A stretch of 64,000 nt of DNA from Mangifera indica (lineage: Eukaryota; Streptophyta; Magnoliopsida; Sapindales; Anacardiaceae). The notes under the pieces are model-generated. The model made no database searches, had not been told where the DNA came from, and saw only the letters and a program-made list of their open reading frames with translations. The DNA is taken from assembly GCF_011075055.1 (NCBI RefSeq), contig NC_058146.1, forward strand, positions 3,348,001-3,412,000, written 5' to 3'. Both the position numbers and the translations under genes were made by a program. Shown one piece after another: positions 36,625 to 51,529 of the stretch; positions within the stretch are counted from its first letter, which is position 1, and every line of letters starts with the position of its first letter.

Positions 36625-39455
36625 AGCTTATCCAAATGCTTTCTGAATATATGAAACAACGACAACTTATTCAAGGTAAATTAAAAGGTGGTTAAAGAGA
36701 ATCATTTAATTCTCCTTAAATTTAAAATATGTGAATTATTTTTATATAAAAAATTAAATATCTACTATTTTTTAAATTTAAAAAATTATTAATTTAGTAT
36801 ATTTGAAATCTAAAAATAATTTTTAAAATTTTGTGCTAACCTTTTTTAGATTTAATCATTTTTCCATGGACTTTTATCACAAACTTTTTGAAGGAGACGA
36901 TTTTTGACATGTTGTTCACTGATTTCTGCAGAAGATTTTTTTGGGTATTCATGATCACATCAGGTGTTCTTGTCGTGTGTGGTACGAGCGCAAACATATT
37001 TGATAAGAACGAGCACTCTGTAGAACTTTTCCAGGTTGCAAACGTGACAATTTAGCTTCTTAGTTTCCACAATAAACTTTTTGGACCACAATGAGTCCCT
37101 CTCTTCCTTTAGTTTCATCTTTCTGATAAAATTTTTTATTTTTTTAATTTGATTTGGCATAGATTAAATATCTATTTGAGAAGAAAAAGATTAGCAGAAA
37201 AAAAAACTTTGAAAAGGAGACGCCGTTTGTAATAATGTTAGAGATGACACCAAAATTTGAAAACTAAACTTTATAAGAAAAAATGTATTTTTTAAAATTT
37301 TATCTATGAGATAAATAGTTATTTTTTAGGGTTTTAGGGAGAAAAAGAAATAAAATTTTAAGAAGTTAACATTTCGTTAATTTTAACTGTTCATAAATAA
37401 ATAAATAGCATTTTTGAAGTTAAGCGATGAGAATTTGAGATTAGAAGATACTTTTGATAGAAAATAAGCTCAAACGACTATTTCTCACCCAAGGTATGTT
37501 GTAATGATAAGTTTCCACCCTTTAACTATGGAAACACTAAATATCCACCCATAGCCGGTTAAATTTAACAGAATCCTAACGCTTGAAAATTTTATCTCTT
37601 TTTACCCCCCTAAACTTTGAAAACTAAAATTTTCCCCAGCCTAAGTTTTAAAAAATGGTAGTTTCACCCTAGGGTTTGGTTTTGAAATCTTCGGCGACCT
37701 CTCCGGCTCCATTGCCGACGACCTCTCCCTCTTGAGGCATCCTCTCCTTTCGGTGATCTCTTTCTTCCCATTTGGAAGGTCGATCGGCGTCAGAGACGCC
37801 TTGAGAGACGAAGAGTTGGAGAGGTCGTCGGAGATTTCAAAACCAAACTCTAAGGTGAAACTGTAATTTTTTAAAACTTAGGCTGGGGAAAAATTTTAGT
37901 TTTCAAAGTTTAGGGGGGGTAAGATAGATTAAATTTTAGTTTATTTTTTAATATTATAGAGAAAATAACGATTTTACCCTTATCACCGTTATTTTTAACT
38001 GGTTATGGGTAGGTATTTGGTGTTTTCATAGTTAAAGAGTGAAAATTTGTCATTACAACATACCTTGGGTGGGAAATAGTCGTTTGGCCTAGAAAATAAT
38101 CCTTTGGCTTATGCAAAATTGGGAATAGTTCACTTGATTTTTTTTTAACTGAATTTTATCTGTATTAGATAGATAGATAAATTTGAGATATAATAATATG
38201 ATAAAAATTTAAATTCAAAATTTTTTTTAATTTTAATATTTTATTAATTTTACTAATTCGTAAAATTTGACCAAAATATAGCCAAAATGTCGATGTTAAA
38301 TAAATCAAGGTCGTGCCAAACTAGGAATTTGAGAACAGAGTGTAGTAAGGGAGACTTAATGATCCGGCCATCAATTCGGCAAGGCTACCTACTTCGTCAG
38401 ACCGACATTCGGCTCGGATTTAGGAAATTGACTTATAACTTTATTATAAAAATAATCAAAATTTTTTGGGTTCAAAAAAATATAATTGTTTATTTGGCAT
38501 AACCACCGACACTATTTGATTGTTTTCCAACTTTGATTTCAGCCTTTGATTCTTTAGATCTATACTTCGTGTTCACATACTGTTACTTTGAGAAAAATAA
38601 TAAAAAAAAAAATTAAGCCCTTTAATATATACAATTTAAATTTTGAGGAAGTGCAAAAAAATTAAAAATTAAAATATAGAATTTTTTTAACAAGAAATTT
38701 TAGTCGAACTAAATCATTATATTCAAAATCAAATCAATCATATAAAATAAAATAAATCTTAAACCTAATAATTAATTTTATAATTATTAAATTAGATAAA
38801 TCAAAAAATATATAAAATTTTCCTTTACTAAGTTCCCCTAGCCCAAGATACTTATACAAATACCAACAAGACATTTTCTTCTTAATCAGAATTACAAATG
38901 TATTTTTCTTTGTTTGGTAGTTAACCAATCAATTGTTAATTAATTTTTGGAGATGGACATGCAGCACGGGTGTTTTAATCATAGGAAAATAATTAAAATA
39001 AGATAATTTCAGCGGAATTAAACGGATATAATCAAGAAAATTGGTTTTGCTGAAATTGTCCGATTATATAAAGGTGGTATGACAAATGTTGACACAATTC
39101 ATAATTGTCAAAGTTCCAAATATTTTGATTTTTCATTTTTTTTATAGATAAATTCATTTAAAAAATGAGTCAAAAGGCTAGTATTAATTAATTTTTTCAA
39201 ATTTTTAATGTTTATTGTGATGATTTTTATTTTGTTTTAAAATATTTAATTTTTGTAATCAATATTAAGTTTTTAAGTTTGAAATTGGTTGTTAGTGGAT
39301 AAAAAATGGTTATTTATTAGATTAAAGCGTTATTTTTGTGTTGAAATTGTAATTTTTATTTGGAAAATGGTAGATTTTTGTTGGTAAAAAATTTAGGATA
39401 TACGGTAAAATTGTCAAATTTTGTTTATAAAAATAAGAGTTTTTAAATTCAAATT
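36625..39455 (+). repeat. Tandem duplication, copy A (with MITE)
   Basis: From GCTTATCCAAATGCTTTCTG (36636) the sequence matches, with about one difference in ten to twenty bases, the block starting at 39466. The unit is about 2.2 kb once the 632 bases of inserted MITE plus duplicated target are removed. Copy A also has about 170 bases near 38530-38700 that copy B lacks. A short minus-strand frame (37160-36960, with LNCHVCNLEKFYRVLVLIK) is conserved between the copies, but I do not recognise it. Confidence 0.85.
37468..38089. mobile_element. Mutator-like MITE with 10-bp target duplication
   Basis: A 622-bp element flanked by exact TAGAAAATAA duplications (37458-37467 and 38090-38099). The ends are inverted repeats: CAAACGACTATTTCTCACCC from the left and CAAACGACTATTTCCCACCC from the right, and the arms stay complementary for about 250-300 bases up to GGCGACCTCTCCGGC / GAGAGGTCGTCGGAG near the middle. 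The corresponding place in copy B (40378-40387) has a single TAGAAAATAA and no element. Long TIRs with 9-11-bp duplications are typical of Mutator-like elements. Confidence 0.92.
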
Positions 39456-39459
39456 GATT

Positions 39460-41640
39460 AAAGCTTATCCAAATGCTTTCTGAACATATGAAACAACGAC
39501 AACTTATTCAAGGTAAATTCAAAGGCGGTTAAAGAAAATCATTTAATTCTCTTTAAATTTAAAATATGTGAATTATTTTTATATAAAAAATTAAATATTT
39601 ATTATTTTTTAAATTAAAAAAATTATTAATTTAATATATTTAAAATTTTAAAATAATTTTTAAAATTTCGTGCTAACCCTTTTTTAGATTTAATAATTTT
39701 TCCATGGACTTTTATCACAAACTTTTTGACGGAGACGACTTTTGACATGTTGTTCACTGATTTCTGCAGAAGATTTTTTTGGGTAATCACGATCACATCA
39801 GCTGTTCTTGTCATGTGTGGTACGAGCGCAAACAAATTTGATAAGAACGAGCACTCTGTAGAACTTTTCCAGGTTGTAAACGTGACAATTTAGTTTCTTA
39901 GTTTCCACAACAAATTTTTTGGACCACAAACAATGAGTCCCTCTCTTCCTTTAATTTCTTGCACTATTGTATCATAATATTATGCAAAACTGGACAGACA
40001 AAGGGTTTTATCTTTCTAACAAAGTTTTTTTTTTTTTTAATTTGATTTGACAAAGTTTTTTTTTTTTTTAATTTGGTTTGACATAGATCAAATATCTATT
40101 TGAGAAGAAAAATATTATAAAAAAAATGAAACTTTGAAAATGAAAGATTGTCGGTAATAACATTAGAGAAAATACTAAAATTTGAAAACTAAATCCTAGA
40201 AAAGAAAATATATTTTGTAAAACATTATCTATAGGAAAAATAATTATTTTTTAGAGTCTCGAAGAGAAAAAAAAAATTTAAAGAGTTCAAATTTCATTGA
40301 TTTTAACCGTTCATTAATGAATAAATAAAATTTTTAAAGTTAAGAGGTGAGGAATTGAGATTAGAGAATACTTTCAATAGAAAATAATCCTTTGGCCTAT
40401 GCAAAATTGGAAATAGTCCATTTTTTTTTTTAACCAAACTTTATCTGTATTAGAGAGAGATAAATTTGAAATACAGTAACATGACAGAAGTTTAAATTTA
40501 ATTTTTTTTAATTTTAATATTTTACTAATTTTATTAATTTTTAGAATTTGACCGTTTGATTCTTGAAATAACCAAACTATAGCCAAAATGTGGATGCTAA
40601 GTAAATGAAGGTTGTGACAAACTAGGAACTTGAGATCAAAGTGTAATAGGGAGACTTAATGGTCCGACCATCAGTTACGCAAGACTACCTGCTTCATCAG
40701 ACTGACATTCGGTTCGGATTTAGAAAATTGACTTATGACTTTATTATAAATATAATCAACATTTTTGGGTTCAAAAAAATATAATAGTTTATTTAGCATT
40801 ACCACCGACACTATTTGATTGTTTTCGAACTTTAATTTTTTTTTTAACAAAAAATTTTAATCGAATTAAATCATTATATTTGAAATTAAATCAATCACAT
40901 TAAATAAAAAAAAATTTAAATCTAATAATTAATTTTATAATTATTAAATTAAATAAATTAAAAAAGATATAAAACTTTCCTTTACAAAGTTCCCTAGCCC
41001 AAGATATTTATACAAACACCAACAAGATATTTTCTTCTTAACCAGAATTACAAATGTATTTTTCTTTGTTTGGTACTTAACCAATCAATTGTTAATTAAT
41101 TTGAGGAGATGGACATGCAACAGAGGTGTTTTAATCATAGGAAATAATTAAAATAAGATAATTTCAGCGGAATTAGTCATAACTCTAGGCATTAAACGGA
41201 TATAATCAAGAAAATTGGTTTTGCTGAAATTGTCCGATTATATAAAGGTGGTATGACAAATGTTGACTCAATTCAAATCGCTCATGCTATCTACTATAAT
41301 TGTCAAAGTTCCAAATATTTTGATTTTTCATTCATTTTTTAGATAAATTCATCTACAAAATGAGTCAAAAGGCTAGTATTAATTAATTTATTCAAAATTT
41401 TAATGTTTATTGTGATGATTTTTATTTTTGTTTAAAATATTTAATTTTTGTAATCAATATTAAGTTTTTAAGTTCGAAATTGGTTGTCAGTGGATAAAAA
41501 ATGGTTATTTATTAGATTAAAGTGTTATTTTTGTGTTGAAATTGTAAATGGTAGATTTTTGTTGGTAAAAAATTTAGGATATACGGTTAAACGTTCAAAT
41601 TTTGTTTATAAAAATAAGAGTTTTTAAATTCAAATTAATT
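39460..41640 (+). repeat. Tandem duplication, copy B (empty site)
   Basis: Directly follows copy A in the same orientation. It has small insertions relative to A near 39957-40060, 41180 and 41280. It keeps the unoccupied MITE target at 40378. The end AAATAAGAGTTTTTAAATTC (about 41611) matches the end of copy A (about 39429). Confidence 0.85.
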
Positions 41641-42123
41641 GTTAAATAATGAAAATTCTAATTAATTTATTAAGTAAAACAGATGAATTTAATTAGAAAT
41701 AAGAAAAATCCAATGGGGAAATTGTGCCTAATTACTTTTCATCCAGATGTAAGGGTAAGATGATGTGTTTGTTGCCCGTCAAATTGGTAATATTTTATGG
41801 GATTTTGAGCAATCTAAAATTATTTGTGGGCCACATCTAATGAATATTATATGCGGTGGAAAATCACCTCATCCAAATGGAAAAGTCTTGAGCCACATAA
41901 TGCACATAAATATTCACCAATAATTCAGGGTTAAACAGAGAAGAAAATCTCTAGATGAGCAAGAAATTCCTTTGATAATAATGTCAAAAGTGGAAGCATA
42001 CAAAAGCCTACGAAATGTAAATGATGTCATATCTGATTTACGATATGATACAAACCCGCCAACATTTTCACCTAATCTTTCATAGTTTCCATCGACCTTA
42101 TTATATAGTAACAACCATCACAT

Positions 42124-42161
<38 letters not shown>
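42124..42161 (+). repeat. Compound (TA)n(CA)n microsatellite
   Basis: About ten TA units followed directly by about nine CA units. A likely polymorphic simple repeat. Confidence 0.95.
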
Positions 42162-42469
42162 AATATATAAACATACAAATAAATTATTATATATTAAATA
42201 ATTTTAAAATAAAAATTTTATTTTAATCATTAGGTTTGGAGTAGAGGTGTGTAATCGATCAGGTTTGCCTCGACTTGGCCTGTCACACCTAAATCATGTC
42301 GAGCCAAAGCTCACTATAAAATAGGCTGTGTTGATCCATCAGAGGAAAAGGGCCCACGACACAACTCAAGTCCTTCTAAATCATGTCGTGTTAAACTTTT
42401 ATTGGACCGACTTATATACTTTCACAAACTGATGCACAAAATTATGATCTTTTAATTCTTCTGTCCGAT

Positions 42470-42600
42470 ATAGTTCAGTATGGTTGCAGACCATGTCCCC
42501 ACAGCCCAAGGCCTTGACACGGTCTGCATGGCTCGAATGCCTGATATAGTCTACTATCGTTGCAGACCCTGTCCCCATAGCAGTTGCCCCAGAAAAAGCC
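42470..42600. repeat. Direct repeat, period 76, with inverted copy
   Basis: GTTGCAGACCATGTCCCCA at 42483 recurs as GTTGCAGACCCTGTCCCCA at 42559. Between them, GACACGGTCTGCATGG is close to the inverse of GCAGACCATGTC, so the stretch could fold on itself. Confidence 0.6.
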
Positions 42601-43256
42601 AAACCGTGTTGTGGGTTGATTCAACCTACATGCATAGGCATGGCGACCATTTAATATTAAAAACAAATTGAATTATCGAACCAAGTTTGAATTTGTTTTC
42701 CAATGTGGGGCCTTCAGAGTTTGAGCCAGAATTTCCCATCTGCATTTCTTGATAAAACATTCAAAGGAAAAATTTTCAGGTAACAGGAGGTGAACTTGAT
42801 TTAATGCGTAATTTGGTGGCTGTGGCCTGAATCCTAATTTCAAGGGCCTACTAAATTAATGCCTGTTTGACACCCAACCCGCCCACCTGTTCGCGAGGTG
42901 CATTAAAAATCACCCACTAAACATAATTCAGTATTAAAACACTATTACATAGGAAGACGAGTAAAAAAAACTTTATGTTGAGAGTTTATTATATTTATAA
43001 AATCTTAATTCATAATATTATATATTTAATTACTGTACTTTAAATTAATTTGATCAATATTTTATCCGATAATTGAAAAAAAGAAAAAAACCACTAATAT
43101 AAGATGTATGTCTATATAATGATGCGTATTATTCTAAACATCAGAAAATCATAAAAAATGACTAATTTTTTCTTAGGAGATTTGAGTGACTGCAGCAGAA
43201 ACCATAGTGTTCATTCCACACATCCCCCGACCACGACAAAGCCGATAGTACCCATT

Positions 43257-45160
<1,904 letters not shown>

Positions 45161-45345
45161 CTTCTTCTACTGGGTATTGCTGTTTGTTCGTCGCTCTGCT
45201 TGCTTGCTCTGAAACGAAGTGAAAGAGAGCGTTAAAAGTTGCATTTTTGGCGACTGAAATTCCTCTTTTGTCCTTGAAAGAATTTAAAAGGAGCAGTATA
45301 ATGGTAATGCGGTGGAAGGGTAGCCAGGTGTAACGGCCAGTTGGA

Positions 45346-45446
45346 CACGTGTAAAGCTTGGGAGGTTAGTGTGAAACGTGGCAGCTGCGTGTAAGTACAT
45401 GTTCAATCAGCTGTTACTTGGATGCCTTAGCTTGTTGCCACGTGGC
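45346..45446. promoter_or_regulatory. Two G-box/ABRE CACGTG motifs upstream of the RD19-like gene
   Basis: CACGTG occurs at 45346-45351 (GACACGTGTA) and at 45439-45444 inside the perfect palindrome GCCACGTGGC, 186 and 279 bases upstream of the protease start codon. Such cores bind bZIP/bHLH factors and act as abscisic-acid elements, which fits the drought-induced behaviour for which RD19 was named. Activity here is inferred. Confidence 0.5.
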
Positions 45447-45449
45447 TCT

Positions 45450-48400
45450 CTGACGCAAGAAAAATGGAGATTCTCTCTTGAACTGACTGGGGGATCGGTT
45501 TAGAGGTGTTAAATGGTGGGTTGGCAAGGGCACGCCTTTTTGGGCTTGATCTGTTTAGACCCAATAGGAGTGAGAAAGATTTGTGGGTCGATTCAATTAT
45601 TTTTTTATCAATTGACCCATCCAACATTGTCTATTATTATAATGAACTAAAATAATTAAAATTTTTTATTTTATATTATTAAAAACTAAATAAATTTATT
45701 TTTCAGGTTACCCGTTAAGAACCCACAGAGATATGGCTAAGAGATCTTAGACTATGTCTCAAACCTTGAGATTTTATTATTTCGATCAAATACAAAAACC
45801 TGTCAAATAATAGACCTTGACATGAGCTAATATATAAATCTAGTGGACTATACAAGAATCAATTATATATAATCTAATTTGACTTATTGTCATCTCTAAT
45901 CTAATTCTGTTTTTTAAACTGACTAATAAAATACTTAGAATTGAATTTTGTATTAAAATACTTTTCCGCCCTAAGTAAACATAAACAATATTTTTTCTCC
46001 CAATATCAAATATAAATAATATTTTTTAATCAAAATTTAAACTTTGTTAATGAAATAATAATATTACGTGAAATAACACTTAATACATTTAAATGTTTTT
46101 ATAAATGTATTGAATTCAAAGAATTGGTACAAAGTAAGTTGTTGGTAATTAATATTTGTTCTAAAACTCACAAACTTACCCAAGTTTTCTTTAGTTAAGA
46201 AGTGAACATAAACTTTTAACATGCCAAGTATATCAATACTCCTTTTATTTAAATCACATATACAACTTTACTTTCCATTTTTCAAAAATGATAAAAACTA
46301 CAAATTTAATTCTCTAAATATTGAAATTTAATTTTATAGTTATTATCTCTCACTTCCCATGACTTTTATGAAAGATTAAATGCCCATAAGGCATCACAAA
46401 ATGATCAATAATCTCCCTTTAGATTTGGAAAAATCATCTTTCATCTTTCTTTAATTGTAAAATCTAATGATGAAACTAATATGAGGAGGTAAGTGATGAT
46501 TCAATGAAATATGAAAGGGTAATTAACTTAGTATATGCACATAAAAAGGTTTAAATTTAGTGTTTTTTTTATTTAAACCTTTTCTTGCCATCCATTTTCT
46601 AACCCATAATAGCAATTCAATTTTCTTAATGGTTCTTTAAAAGTCAATAATGATTTTTTAAATTGGTCTTCATGAACATATACTATATTTACCTAAAGAA
46701 AACTTTGTAATTATTGTTTGATAATAATAATAATTTTATGTGCATTTACTTCTAAATATTGAATAAAATATTTAAATAATATAAAATAATATAATTAAAT
46801 ATTAATTTATTTTTAATTCAAATTTATTTAATTATTAGATGAATATCATTTAAAAATTTAATTAATCAAAATATACGTGAGTAGGATTAAATTTAAACCG
46901 AATCAAGCTTAAACTTATTGAAACTTGAGCTTGTCAAGCTCGATTCAAAGGTATTTGAGCTTAACTCGTTCGAAAAGAGTTGAGCTCGAATTCAAACTTA
47001 AATTGAGTTTTGAGCTTGATTTAATATTAAAATAATATCGTTTTAATGTATATTGATCAAAATAACATTATTTAAATCGATTTATATTAAATTTTTTTAA
47101 ATTTATGAGTTTGATGAATCAAACACTTTTAAACTCTAATTGAAGTTCGTGTTTAAATTCACTTAAACTAAATTTATTTCAGACTTAATTGACTCAAATT
47201 CAAACTTGAACTTATGAAAGTTGTTAGGGAGCAACTAGGGCTAGACTCGAACTGAACTCGTTCGAGCTCGAGGTTGGCTCGAATGAGCCCTGAACTAGCC
47301 AACCCTAGCCGAACTTGAGTTACTCACCAGATTTTTCCATTAAAAATTTTGATACAAAACAACATCGTTTTGATAAATATGTTTTAAAACGAGTCGTTTT
47401 AATAACGAAAAATGAGTCGAACTGATTCAAATCGAGTTCAAACTTAGCTTCTACAAGCTCAACGAACTTGAGCTCGAATTCAAGCTTAGCTATATGTGAA
47501 CTGAGTTAAGTTTGAGCTTGACTCAGTTTGAATCCAGCTCTAGGAGCAACCCCTAAGCACGGTTTTATTGTTTGTTTTATGCCAACCAAAACATCCATAT
47601 CCAAGTAATAAAATAAAATTGTCAGAAAGGTATTACAAAGACATTACACCCAAATCCATGTCAAATCCACGTCAACAAGAAGGAAAAACAGAGAACTGGA
47701 AAACTAGAACCAGAAACACAGAACACAGAAACAAGAACGTAAAGCCGACAAAACAAGAATCGAAGAAACGTACAAAAAGAAGCAAACTTTTTGTTAAATT
47801 ACTTGTCAAAATTAATATTGATATCAAAATCTGACTACAGATATCACATTTAGCTGCAGCTTAAATTGGATTATGTTACCATAGATAAACAAATTATCCG
47901 CTACAAGGTATGGCCTGAGGTTTTTTTTTTTTTAAATTTTTTTACTTGCATTATTGGTATATTTATGTTCGAATCTCTTGAATCTGAAATGAGGTCTGTT
48001 TACTTGGTTTGTTTTTTTTTTATTATTCATTGTGTTGTTTAATAATGATGTGAGATTTATTTTTTTTTTTCCCTCTTTGTTGAGGATGTGTTTGTTTTGA
48101 TAGTTAAACACAATTAGTTGAAAATTTTGAAATGAGGAAAATGAATATTATGTTTTGGTTTTTGGAAGGTGAAAAATGGTTCTTCAATTTGTTCTCTGAA
48201 TGATATTTGAGATCGGAATATTGAGGTTTTTGGATCATTGAATGATGAAAATACGTTTTTGCTAGTTAAATTTGGGGTAAAGAAACGTTGAATCTGGGTT
48301 ATGCCCTTATGAATATATCGGTTTAGATTTAAAGAAGAAGAAGTAATTTGTTTGCTATTGGTGTTAATAATTTGTAAAATCAAGTAAAGTTTGCTTAATG

Positions 48401-48680
48401 TAAAATGCCGAAAATGGAAAAAATTTGTCACTTTCTTCATAGAAAGTAGAATTATTATTTCTTTATTATGAGCCAAATCTGTACTGAAAATTTGTGTAAT
48501 GTTTGTTTCTGCTCTTATCTGTTTGTCATGTTGAAGTGCTATTTTGTGCCAAGCGGTGGTTTTGTGGAAGTCTTTCTACTCTCAAATTAGCCATATGTTT
48601 TAACTGGTCCTCGAGGATTTGCAAAAAGTAACACTTGTTATCTTTCATCGTGTCTTTGCAGAAGGGAATGGTCTTTCAGT
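45450..48680. other. Intergenic with CTCGAGCT-rich element
   Basis: Left part: AT-rich sequence without genes. About 46870-47545: an element of GAGCTCGAATTCAAGCTTAG and AACTCGTTCGAGCTCGA-like words. From about 47840 to 48660 the T-rich sequence is likely the leader and promoter of the Gag1-like gene, with a possible 5' untranslated exon. No other gene is seen. Confidence 0.5.
46870..47545. repeat. Inverted, CTCGAGCT-rich dispersed element
   Basis: Strings such as GAACTCGTTCGAGCTCGAG and ACTTGAGCTCGAATTCAAGC occur in both orientations, so the element is self-complementary. The wording matches elements at 6.5, 26.3, 30.1 and 35.5 kb but is richer in CTCGAG. It has no coding capacity and approximate ends. 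Confidence 0.5.
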
Positions 48681-50658
48681 ATGGAGCAAATGGAGGTGAA
48701 AGCTGGAAATTCCCATTTAAATGAGAAGCAACCTATGAATTGTTCCACATCTTCTAAGGAAGTTAAGCCTGCGGAAAAAGTTGTGACCACCTCTGTATTT
48801 GTAAATCATGGTAAGTCTTGTGCTTGAGTCTTTTCATACTTCCAGTAATTCCATGAAAAAGAAACACTAATTGAGGTTCAGAGTGCTGAAATTTGTCTAG
48901 CTACTATGCGTGTCAGCAAAGTCAGTTGGGCTAATATACTATTCTATGATGACAATTTTTGTCACAAAGTTTGAGAGAAAAGTTTAGAAAGGAAAACTGA
49001 AAAAAATGATAAGGATCAATGAAATTGGTGGATTGACTCATCTTGAGTTAATATGGAGTATGTTGATTCTATGCTGAAAGGCAGTTCATTGAGACCCTAT
49101 GTTGTTTCTTAATGCACTGCTGGTGCCCCACCACTGACACTGAATCCAGTAGTGTTGTCCTTACTGTGATTTGTTTTGATTCAGATCAACTCTATGATGG
49201 CTTCGGTGAGACACGATTTAGGTTGGTGTCATAATAACAAAAAAGACAATTGAGTAATTGTGCCCTCAAGTCCTGATTTAACCCCTCTGTAAATTTTGTC
49301 TATGGACGTTATTTGTGTTCTTATCTCAGTAGAATGTACATGACTCTGCATCAAAAAGAATATACTGAAGTGTTGTAGGGTCCTGTAGGACAACTAGCGC
49401 AAACTAATCTGACTAAATGTATTGTATATTCCCACCGTGGTGACTATAATTATGAAGACATGAGCTTTTAGATCGATGTTACCTGAGTGATTGACACACT
49501 CAGCTCAGATGTGTATGCATCTGCATTTTACCATCTTTCTGAGAATTCTTGAATAAAAAAATCTTCTTTGGTCCTAGGCTTTTACTAAAAGGGAAACATT
49601 AAGGATATCTATAAATTTTTACAGAACCATATATGTATAGCTGTTCTTTTAGGCTTAGTGATCCAGTACATTTTTTGGCTTGTAGTTTTCTTCATTGATA
49701 TGTAGTTGATGTTTAGAACTGTAGTTCTCTGAGTTTAACCTTGTTGAATTTTTTAAGCAGCTGAAATTGCTTGGCATCAGAGTAGAAGAAAGTGGATAGG
49801 GGATCAGTCTCAACAACAACCAAAAATGGCCAAGGATCCAATTATAAGGTGTAATTATGGATATTCTTTTATACCATTTGCATGCTTGGATGCTGTTGTT
49901 ATGAGTAGCCGGGGTTGCTGTGGCACCCAAGTAATATTTGTGAATCGAATCTTTCTTGTTATCATAATTCTTCTAGCATGAATAGATAAAGGGAATGAGA
50001 AGTGTGCTTAAAATTGATTAGAATTTGGGGTGCTTTTACGTTTTGCCCTCAATCAAGTGCTGCATGATTCCCATTGACACTTACAGGAATTGTTTCGAAC
50101 TTAACATAATACTAAGTTTTACTTTTAGTACATGTTTAATATGAATAAATACTGATCCAGCAACTTGAGAAATAATCTCAACATGAAAAAGATGTTACTG
50201 AAACCTTTTCTGTTTTTTTGGTCTCTTTCCCTCTTTTTCATTTGGCTGCTACATGAAAACAACACTGCTGTAAATTGTATTTGCAGCTGGACGACGACAT
50301 ATGACGAGCTTCTCGGTAATAATCGGCCTTTTCCCGAGCCGATCCCCTTACCTGTAAGCTTATTTTCCTGAAGCTCACTCACCTTAATTTCTTTTTATTG
50401 CTTACATTTTAAAGTCCAATGACAAGAAGTTGAAAATAAGAATATTTATGCAGATTTTTAAAAAGTGTTATGGAGATGCCCAAAAGAAACAAAAAGTTGA
50501 TAAAACTCGGCTCTTACGTTTAGCAGAATTCCCTAACTTGATTTGCAGTAGTAGCTTTGGCTAACTTCTGATTATGTTAATCTCATAAATGGTGGATTTT
50601 GCAGGAAATGGTTGACTTCTTGGTTGATATTTGGCAGGATCCAGGGCTGTTTGATTAG
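48681..50658 (+). CDS. Gag1-like clamp (DUF4050) domain protein
   Basis: Small plant protein with the Gag1-like clamp/DUF4050 domain; biochemical role unknown to me. Four exons (48681-48810, 49761-49848, 50287-50353, 50605-50658) give 112 residues in frame. The second half is the conserved domain: FVNHAEIAWHQSRRKWIGDQ, then SWTTTYDELLGNNRPFPEPI and MVDFLVDIWQDPGLFD at the C terminus. Relatives I recall carry a longer cysteine-rich N terminus (CCGCC-type), which is missing here, so either this is a short isoform or another 5' exon was missed. The ATG at 48681 is the first in frame in its exon and gives MEQMEVKAGNSHL. It lies on the same strand as VPS24, 870 bases upstream of it. Confidence 0.8.
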
Positions 50659-51529
50659 GTAATGATAACAACAATCTGATGAAGAATGATAGGAGACTAG
50701 CCAACTTTTGTGATGCACTACACACTGCACCATATTTTGTAGCTGATTCTTCATTTCCCCCCCTTAGAATTGTATCACATTATTGTGCTAGCGATTAGTG
50801 AAGACTTTTTATTTTTGTTTTGCAATTTTCCTGTTTGGGTAATTGAATTCTAATAGAGTAATTGTTGTTTTAAGTTGATTCTAATTTATGGGATTATCTA
50901 ACATTATTATATTATCTAAGGGCATTTGGTTTGGCTTAATATTTGGTTATTTCGGTAATTTATTTTTTATTATTGTTATTTTGTAATAAGAGATTTCATT
51001 AAGTTTTTATTACCAAAGTGATTTAACAAAATTAATCTAATTATCACTTCTATTTTAAGTATTAAAAAATTAATAAACTAATTTTAATTTTGTTATAATA
51101 TTATCTTAATTAAATAAAATGTGAATTATATAATCACTTAAGTATTCTTTTATTAGGATTATTTATACAAAATAATTATTATTGTTATACAAAATAAGTA
51201 ATCTTAATGATTTTCATCTTATTAATTTATTATTTAGAAACCACTTTGAATTAATTATACATTATTATTATTATTATTATTTTTTATATATCAATCTACG
51301 ACAACGGGGTCAATTCTAAGTCAACAAAAACTACCCATAACATTTGAACGCGGCTAACTGTGTTGAAACGACAGCGTTCTTTCCAGCAAACGACCTTTTT
51401 CTATCAGGTTTCCAGCAGAACGAACGCGGAAATAGAGGAAATAACAAAGCTTTGATCCTACGCAAATCATTCTCTTCCTCGAAGTCTACTGTTGTTGTGA
51501 TACGGATAGGAATCATCGGTTTTGAGATT
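50659..51529. other. Intergenic and VPS24 leader
   Basis: Contains an AT-rich stretch (about 50920-51290) with words such as TATTACCAAAGTGATTTAAC and a short ATT run near 51262. The last 200 bases are less AT-rich and probably hold the VPS24 promoter and untranslated leader. Confidence 0.5.

Larger units (their letters stand above)
41641..43172. other. Intergenic with microsatellite
   Basis: No gene seen. It contains a (TA)n(CA)n microsatellite at 42124-42161, a 76-bp-spaced repeat with an inverted partner at 42470-42600, and the 3' flank of the cysteine protease gene. The small frames at 42399-42671 on both strands have no motif. Confidence 0.55.

Noticed and set aside
36960..37160. 66-codon minus-strand frame conserved between the two tandem copies
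   Set aside because: Conservation is explained by recent duplication of the DNA. I recognise no domain, and the frame runs differently in the second copy.
42399..42671. Overlapping open frames of 60-70 codons on both strands
   Set aside because: They cover a direct/inverted repeat; neither strand shows a known motif or splice context.
47568..47834. 88-codon Lys/Asn-rich frame
   Set aside because: Low-complexity A-rich sequence next to a repeat element, without homology that I can see.
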